In this document: piece by piece, positions 59,034 to 64,000 of the stretch
How positions within the stretch are numbered: the stretch's first letter is position 1
How the letters are laid out: each line of letters starts with the position of its first letter
Source: Jaenimonas drosophilae
Lineage: Eukaryota; Euglenozoa; Kinetoplastea; Trypanosomatida; Trypanosomatidae
Direction of reading: 5' to 3'
DNA length: 64,000 bases
Assembly: GCA_030849065.1 (NCBI GenBank)
Contig: JASAON010001631.1
Span: forward strand, 1 to 64,000
Program-made: the position numbers and the translations under genes
The notes under the pieces: generated by a model
What the model saw: only the letters and a program-made list of their open reading frames with translations
Database searches by the model: none
Told to the model about the DNA's origin: nothing

Positions 59034-59759
59034 ATGCATCGCCTTCGTTGGGTATCCCGCTTTCCACGGGCCAGTCCAGTGGGTCTCCTCTGCACACACC
59101 GCGGCAGCGCCACAGCCCACATGGACGAGGCCGGAGCATCCACGCAGCAGCCCGGTAGTGAAGGAAAGGAGAAGTCTGAGAAGACTCAGAGCACCGCCCT
59201 CGGAGCCACACAGGAGGAAGAAGAACGGCGGAGGCGCCGAAACATTGTGATTCTCAGCAACACGACCAAGGCTGTGTACATTCACCCAACCAACCACATC
59301 GCGTCCTGGTATTGGTTTGTGACGGATTTTCACAAGTGGTTTGTTGGTGTCATTGTGCTCTTCGTGGGCTCGCAGGTGCTAGCGCGCTATCGTGTATCTA
59401 AGATGCAGACGGCTGCGCAAGCGCAGCTGGGCGAGAACCTGCTGGATCAGCGCACCCGTGATCTTCTGAATGACATCGAGGTGCTCCGTCAGAAGGACCC
59501 ACTGCGGTTGGAGCAAGAGGCCAACATTTACCATGAACAGTTTTGGAAGCGTAGGGCCATTGCTGTGGCAGAAGCCAGAAATGAAGTTCGTAAGTTGGAA
59601 ATCACACGTGGCAAGATGCAGGGTGAGGCACGTGGTACGGACATGACAGAGTGGCTAGGCGCGAAGGTGAAGGATGACGAGGAGCGCGAAGTAGCACGTC
59701 GTACCCACGATTACATTCAAGGTTTCCATCAGCACCTGAAGTCCAAGCGCCTCATTTAG
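59034..59759 (+). CDS. Single-TM hypothetical protein, likely mitochondrial
   Basis: 241 aa. The N-terminus (Arg-rich, no acidic residue in the first 29) is a good mitochondrial presequence. A Glu/Gln/Lys-rich linker (about 35-70) leads to one hydrophobic helix (about 92-116) preceded by W-Y-W-F and H-K-W-F aromatic residues. The C-terminal half (about 118-241) is an amphipathic, Arg/Glu/Gln/Ala-rich helical stalk ending in K-S-K-R-L-I. Such single-span proteins with helical stalks are common among accessory subunits of kinetoplastid respiratory complexes and ATP synthase, but no family match was recognised. The first ATG is used; a downstream Met at residue 30 would remove the presequence. 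Confidence 0.8.
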   Translation: MHRLRWVSRFPRASPVGLLCTHRGSATAHMDEAGASTQQPGSEGKEKSEKTQSTALGATQEEEERRRRRNIVILSNTTKAVYIHPTNHIASWYWFVTDFHKWFVGVIVLFVGSQVLARYRVSKMQTAAQAQLGENLLDQRTRDLLNDIEVLRQKDPLRLEQEANIYHEQFWKRRAIAVAEARNEVRKLEITRGKMQGEARGTDMTEWLGAKVKDDEEREVARRTHDYIQGFHQHLKSKRLI

Positions 59760-60042
59760 CGCGCGAGGACGCGTTTCGGTGATTTTGGTAACGCGGAAGT
59801 GCATTCCATAACAACTTGATCAAAACAAAAGAAGATGTGTACGTGCGCAGTAGTGCCACGCACTTGCTAGTTGTCTGGTTGCTGCTTGCGTGTTTGGTCA
59901 ATCGCTTGTGCGAGAGTCAGTCGTTGTTGTGCACTTCTCTTCCCTATTTTTTTTTCTCATTCGTGAATGACTTTGTGTTTTTCATTTCAGCTGTTTTAGG
60001 TGCTTGAGTGCGTTAAACCCTCGTTTAGTCCTCCTAGCAGCG

Positions 60043-60480
60043 ATGTCTACTGATTGGATGAGAGGTTTTGTCGTACCGGCAGGGCTTGTAGCTGCCATCA
60101 TGTTCATCTCAGTGTGGATTCTGGAAACGATGACACTATTTCCAAATGGGTTACTGAGTATCTTGCTCCAAAGCAGTGGAGGTTCCCTTCCCCCACCAGA
60201 CTCTCCCGCGGGCTTGATGCTCATGTTGCTCGCGCCACTGACGAAGGTTGACTCTCTCACGCTAACCACATTTGCACTGCTGGCCATTCTGCCTGCTCTA
60301 TTAGTGCTTCTCGTCCACGTGGAAGCTCTCTTGATTGAACTTCGTGAGCTCCTCCGAGAGCGCGCCAAGCTGCCAGGAGAGGAGGTTTTTCAGTTCTACA
60401 ATCAAAACAGCTACGACAAGGGCATCAACAACTGTGGATCATCAACCCTCGCACGCTTCAAGCGGCCTGTGCCAATGTGA
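60043..60480 (+). CDS. Small membrane protein with DHHC-transferase-like C-terminal tail
   Basis: 145 aa. Two hydrophobic helices: about 7-30 and 70-98, separated by a Pro/Ser-rich and Leu/Met-rich loop. After the second helix comes an amphipathic R-E-L-L-R-E-R segment and then N-Q-N-S-Y-D-K-G-I-N-N, which resembles the conserved N-P-Y-D-x-G-x-x-x-N (PaCCT) tail found after the last TM of DHHC palmitoyltransferases. The Cys-rich DHHC domain itself is absent from the protein and from the upstream DNA in any frame I can see. It may be a remnant, a regulatory subunit-like protein, or chance. Start is the first ATG after acceptor AGs at 59990 and 59999. Confidence 0.65.
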   Translation: MSTDWMRGFVVPAGLVAAIMFISVWILETMTLFPNGLLSILLQSSGGSLPPPDSPAGLMLMLLAPLTKVDSLTLTTFALLAILPALLVLLVHVEALLIELRELLRERAKLPGEEVFQFYNQNSYDKGINNCGSSTLARFKRPVPM

Positions 60481-60680
60481 GCTTGGCTCCGTGAGGTCAC
60501 ACATGTTTTCCCTTTGGGCTACTCATCTTCCTGGAAGTGAGGAGCTGTGAGTTCATCATGTGGGAAATCGACGATTCTCCCGTATGACACATTCAACATC
60601 TGGTGCAACACGAGGGTATTTTTATCTTTTTGGATGATACTCATGCGCCGTATTTCACGCTACCGCCACAATATGAACAA

Positions 60681-60719
60681 TTTCCTTCTCTCTCCTCCAT
60701 CCTCTTTCTTTATTCCTAG
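60681..60719 (+). promoter_or_regulatory. Trans-splice acceptor that decides the HDHD5-type start
   Basis: Almost pure CT run of over 30 nt ending CCTAG, AG at 60718-60719. In-frame ATGs at 60634, 60643 and 60673 precede it; the first after it is at 60757. Confidence 0.7.
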
Positions 60720-60756
60720 GCTAGTCTTTCGTACTTCCAGTGTTGGCTGTGCTTCC

Positions 60757-62382
60757 ATGCGCCAGGCTCGGTGTCTGTGCCGCAGCACCGCGGTTGCTGC
60801 GCCGAGCAGGTGCCTTCGTAAACGCTTTATTCCGCCATGGGAACGAGACGGAAAATCTGCTGAAGAGTTTTTCTCCGGTATCATGCAGAGCTCCAACCCC
60901 ATGCAACACCGCCGGAAACAGCAGCAGCGCATGGAGCGAGAGCAAGAAGATGCACTTCACCACGATCCCATGAGCCCGGAGGACTACCGCCGTCTGGAGG
61001 AACTCCATCGTCACAACGCGGAGGTTGCGGAGCGGGAACGAAACTTCCTGCCTTACCATGCTACCCCAGTGAAGTACTTTGAAACCTCCAACATGGCGGC
61101 ATGGGGTGAGTACACTAGCAGTCTGCTACACACCTCCACAGGCGCTGGTCTTCCAGGTAGTGAAACCTACTCCGAGGAAACAAAGACACTTCTGAGGAAT
61201 GAGATTCATGACAAGATTCCGTATCGCTATACGGACTTTGTTGCCCCATCATCTACAGGAAACTTGAAGTGGCCCATGCACGGAAGTGCCGGCGTTGTGA
61301 TGGACTTGGACGGTGTGGTTTACCGGGGAGCTCAGCTCGTCCCCGGTGCGAAGGAAGCTGTGCAGATGCTTCATATGTTGAAAATCCCTTTTCTCTTCAT
61401 GACCAACGGTGGGGGCATGAGCGAAGAGCAAAAGGCAGAATCGCTTAGCTCACTTCTTGAAGTACCAATTGATGCTTCGCAGGTTCTGCTGGCGCACACA
61501 CCCATGCAGCTTCTTGTGGAGCGTTACCGGGATTCACCCGTGTTGATTGTTGGTCCTTCTTCGTGCGTCGAGGTTGCCCGTGGGTACGGCTTTGAGCAGG
61601 CAATCTCCATTCTTCAATACCAATCCGAGCACCCAGAGCTCGTTCCCTACAAGAAGTGGGGCGATCTTCGAACAGCCTCACCTGGCGCAATTCCTTTTCC
61701 ACGTATTGATGCTGTTCTTCAATTCAGTGATCCCGATGATGTGTTTAGTGATGTTCAAACCTTGGTGGATGTCCTGACTGCACCACTGGGCCAGGTGGGG
61801 CGCTACCTCAGTGGCTCTCAGTCGATCCCTTACTACGTTTCTGCCGATGACCTTCTGTGGGCCACGGAAGCCCCGCTTCCTCGGTTGGGCCAAGGCGCCT
61901 TCCGCGAGATGCTCGCGTCCGTCTACGAGAGTGTGACGGGTCAGGGTCTGGAAATCACCATGTACGGTAAACCACGGTCCATTGCCTATGCCTTTGCTGC
62001 CCAACGGATTCGTGAATGTTCTGCTGCTCTTGGCTGGTCTCCATCCGCCATGCGCGCCATGTTCATGATTGGTGATAACATTGAAACAGACATTGTGGGG
62101 GCGAACGCAGCAGGTGGAAAGTGGACCAGCGTGCATGTGCTCTCGGGCATCGGGTCTGCCCCAGCTGCCCGTCGGACCCTCAGTGAGGCTGATGTCGAAC
62201 ATGAGTGGCTGGAGCAATGCGCTTCCAAGGTTCCTCACTACGTGGCTCCCACCTTGGACCACTTTGTTCGTGAGCTTCTTGCGTTCCCGGAGCAGGCGGT
62301 TCTCCAGAACAAGTCACCCTACTACGGAAAGGCAAACCCCGTCGACCTCGAGGAGATGTACTCTTTCACACCAAAATTCTAA
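60757..62382 (+). CDS. HDHD5: HAD-superfamily hydrolase, HDHD5/CECR5 type
   Basis: 541 aa. HAD catalytic motif I is M-D-L-D-G-V-V-Y-R-G (Asp183, Asp185), motif II is F-M-T-N-G-G-G, motif III Lys in G-K-P, motif IV G-D-N-I-E-T-D-I-V-G-A near 430-440. A C2-type cap domain lies between motifs II and III. This pattern matches the animal HDHD5/CECR5 family, which is mitochondrial and of unclear substrate; NagD/PGP-type phosphatases are cousins. The N-terminus from this start is Arg/Cys/Ser/Ala-rich with no acid for some 30 residues, consistent with mitochondrial import. The 110-residue stretch between presequence and HAD core is Glu/Arg-rich and helical, an extra segment compared with the human protein. 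Confidence 0.92.
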   Translation: MRQARCLCRSTAVAAPSRCLRKRFIPPWERDGKSAEEFFSGIMQSSNPMQHRRKQQQRMEREQEDALHHDPMSPEDYRRLEELHRHNAEVAERERNFLPYHATPVKYFETSNMAAWGEYTSSLLHTSTGAGLPGSETYSEETKTLLRNEIHDKIPYRYTDFVAPSSTGNLKWPMHGSAGVVMDLDGVVYRGAQLVPGAKEAVQMLHMLKIPFLFMTNGGGMSEEQKAESLSSLLEVPIDASQVLLAHTPMQLLVERYRDSPVLIVGPSSCVEVARGYGFEQAISILQYQSEHPELVPYKKWGDLRTASPGAIPFPRIDAVLQFSDPDDVFSDVQTLVDVLTAPLGQVGRYLSGSQSIPYYVSADDLLWATEAPLPRLGQGAFREMLASVYESVTGQGLEITMYGKPRSIAYAFAAQRIRECSAALGWSPSAMRAMFMIGDNIETDIVGANAAGGKWTSVHVLSGIGSAPAARRTLSEADVEHEWLEQCASKVPHYVAPTLDHFVRELLAFPEQAVLQNKSPYYGKANPVDLEEMYSFTPKF

Positions 62383-63313
62383 ACTCACACCTCTCCGCGT
62401 GCGATGCAGCGCAGTGCTGAAATTGCTTGATGCTCTGTATTCCATTGTTTCCAGCATCTTTGGTGCTGCGTATCGGCTAATCCCCAACTGCTGAATGGCG
62501 GCTGTAAGGTTGTTGGACTTCCTACCTGCCGGTTTCTTGGTAGTGCAGGAATCACACAAGAAGCGAAAAGAGTTGCTGACGTGCATTGCATGAATTACTG
62601 TATCAACTGTACCTCCTATATTTTCTGTTGTTTTCTTCATTCTTCTACTCTGAACTCTATAGTTGTAGTTGACGTGCTTCACTCGTACCCTTCAAAGAAA
62701 CAGCAACTCTGACTTTGTTGTGGGCTGAGCCGCAGCCTTCATCTATTTCCGATCAAAGTTGGCGGTTTGTTTGTATCCATACGCCGCCCTTCATTTTTTC
62801 ACTGTAGCTTTCTGGGGCACACGCACACCCCTCAAGCCTCCCTCCAAATACATTTCTTTCATAGCTAGAGAACATTTACCTCTCTCCCTCTTCTGCTTTA
62901 TATATAGTCATTATATAAGTGCTGGCAAGTCTCTTCGATTCTTGGTTCTCGTACAGCCCTCGCATATACCGAGCTTCGTTTGGCCGTGCTTTTTTTTTCG
63001 TTGTTTTGCTTCACTCCCATTTTTTTTCCTTTGTGGGCTTGCTCCGTGGTGTCTCTTCTCTCTAGCTCTCACTCGAAGGGAAACCAGTGCCGAGCTCCTC
63101 AATCGTGCCCTAGGCACAGCTCACGCTCCTCCTTTCTTCTCTTTTCTTCACTCCCCCCTTCGTTAGCCATTTTTCAACGACTCTGTGTACGTGATTGTGG
63201 TTTTCGTCTCACGCTTTCCCACTCCCTTCTTTCCAAGTGTCTCTATCAGTGCCTGCATTGAAGTGACTGGCTGCCGTCGTCCGACCTTCGGTGCCATTTC
63301 GACAAAGTCCCTC
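62383..63313 (+). other. 0.9-kb T-rich spacer with acceptor at 63166
   Basis: No gene seen. A CT-rich tract (63129-63160) ends in AG at 63165-63166, giving a roughly 147-nt 5' UTR to the last gene. Confidence 0.5.
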
Positions 63314-64000
63314 ATGGATTCCTCCATCCCGCGCACCCCGATCATTCAGGGGCGCAACGACAATCCGCGTCATGAGCACGTCCCCAACGCTTCGTCTCCG
63401 ACACCGGACCAATCCCAATCCCAATACCTGCAACAGCAGTCCACGACTTCCCAAATTCTTTCCAGCACCGAATACAGAGAGCGCAACTCACGACTTGTTA
63501 GCCCCAACAGGTCCAGCTCCACCATTGCCGGCATCATGCGGACAGGAGTCAGCTCCTACATTTTTATGCCCAACTCATCCTGCATCAATTCACCAGCTGG
63601 GTTCCTCAACGGACTTCACACCCCAGGACGCAGCCCTCTCTCGACAAAGCTTCCCAACGACCTCTTTCAGCTGCGCTCCCCTCAGGCGAGTGTGTCCCTC
63701 TACTCCCAGTCACTCACCTCTGGACATGATCGCCCCGACTTCATGGCACGGCGATCAGCCACCCACGTCGAAGAACCTCCCCGCATCCCACCCGTCAACC
63801 ACACACCAACACGCCCGTCCTCTGCCAGACCCGACCTCTCCGTCCGGTCACGCTGTGTGAAGCTCCCATCCGCCGAGGACTCCGCCCCAATTGTCCACCT
63901 CCGCGAGGGAGACTACAGCTACAACAGCAACGCCAACTCCTTTGCGGGGCGTACAGGTACAGGAACAGCCCGGAACAGCTGGGCAGCCTCACGTGGGGAG
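63314..64000 (+). CDS. 5' part of a Ser/Pro/Asn-rich protein, runs off the window
   Basis: ATG at 63314, then 229 codons open to the last base. The product is rich in Ser, Pro, Asn, Thr and Arg with Gln runs near residues 35-45, so it is probably disordered. Short ordered-looking patches include R-T-G-V-S-S-Y-I-F-M (about 78-87) and an acidic-to-Tyr/Asn-rich segment near 200-215. No domain recognised; the functional part may lie beyond the window. Codon use (C/G-ending) is coding-like and a second open frame overlaps it (63291-63860), as happens in Pro/Ser-rich DNA. The longer open frame that reaches the edge and begins with a proper ATG is preferred. Confidence 0.66.
   Translation, partial: MDSSIPRTPIIQGRNDNPRHEHVPNASSPTPDQSQSQYLQQQSTTSQILSSTEYRERNSRLVSPNRSSSTIAGIMRTGVSSYIFMPNSSCINSPAGFLNGLHTPGRSPLSTKLPNDLFQLRSPQASVSLYSQSLTSGHDRPDFMARRSATHVEEPPRIPPVNHTPTRPSSARPDLSVRSRCVKLPSAEDSAPIVHLREGDYSYNSNANSFAGRTGTGTARNSWAASRGE

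Noticed and set aside
63291..63860. Alternative 189-aa frame at the right edge
   Set aside because: Lacks an ATG at its start, and the frame from 63314 is open to the window end.

Overview
The window looks like nuclear DNA of a flagellated kinetoplastid protist (Euglenozoa). All confident genes (36, counting the two cut by the window edges) lie on the + strand. None shows a cis-intron, even in large conserved genes. Most are preceded within about 150 nt by a pyrimidine-rich tract ending in AG, as expected for spliced-leader trans-splicing of a polycistronic transcript. Stops are TAA, TAG and TGA, so the nuclear code is standard. A free-living bodonid such as Bodo is my best guess from intergenic length and abundant simple repeats, but that is inference.

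Left part (1-16.4 kb): the last codons of a PKA-type kinase, a 2.4-kb gene-poor stretch, then Rab7, a Bem46/ABHD-type hydrolase, a Spb4/DDX55 RNA helicase, a J-domain protein, a small unknown, a 1218-aa kinase with a Cys-rich module and a polo-box-like end, a RIIa/EF-hand (radial-spoke-like) protein, and an Acl4-like TPR protein.

Middle (16.7-32.4 kb): a repeated C-[TS]-F-x-P protein, SF3B5, an SseB-like mitochondrial candidate, an HDDC2-type nucleotidase, a KICS2-like helical protein, a basic Ser/Thr/Pro-rich protein, poly(A)-binding protein, a 2-kb gap and a REEP/HVA22-like protein.

Right part (32.6-64 kb): HBS1, a DUF2009 protein, Pol III subunit RPC4, BBS1, a VMA21-like protein with a KKxx tail, a 53-aa single-TM small protein, a SAC-domain phosphoinositide phosphatase, a PPR-like gene that may be frame-broken, a 2.7-kb gap, COQ3, a FYVE protein, a small membrane protein, SAS-6, a protein with an orphan dynein-stalk-like domain, a type I membrane protein, a mitochondrial single-TM candidate, a small protein with a DHHC-transferase-like tail but no DHHC, HDHD5/CECR5, and the 5' part of a Ser/Pro-rich gene running off the end.

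The genes do not form one pathway, as is normal for kinetoplastid transcription units. Themes that recur are the flagellum/basal body (BBS1, SAS-6, RIIa/EF-hand, polo-like kinase, dynein-stalk-like protein), membrane traffic (Rab7, FYVE, SAC, VMA21, REEP) and RNA/translation (PABP, HBS1, DDX55, SF3B5, RPC4, Acl4). No mobile element, CRISPR array, rRNA or tRNA was recognised by eye. Several start codons were placed by the position of the last upstream AG rather than by the longest open frame.
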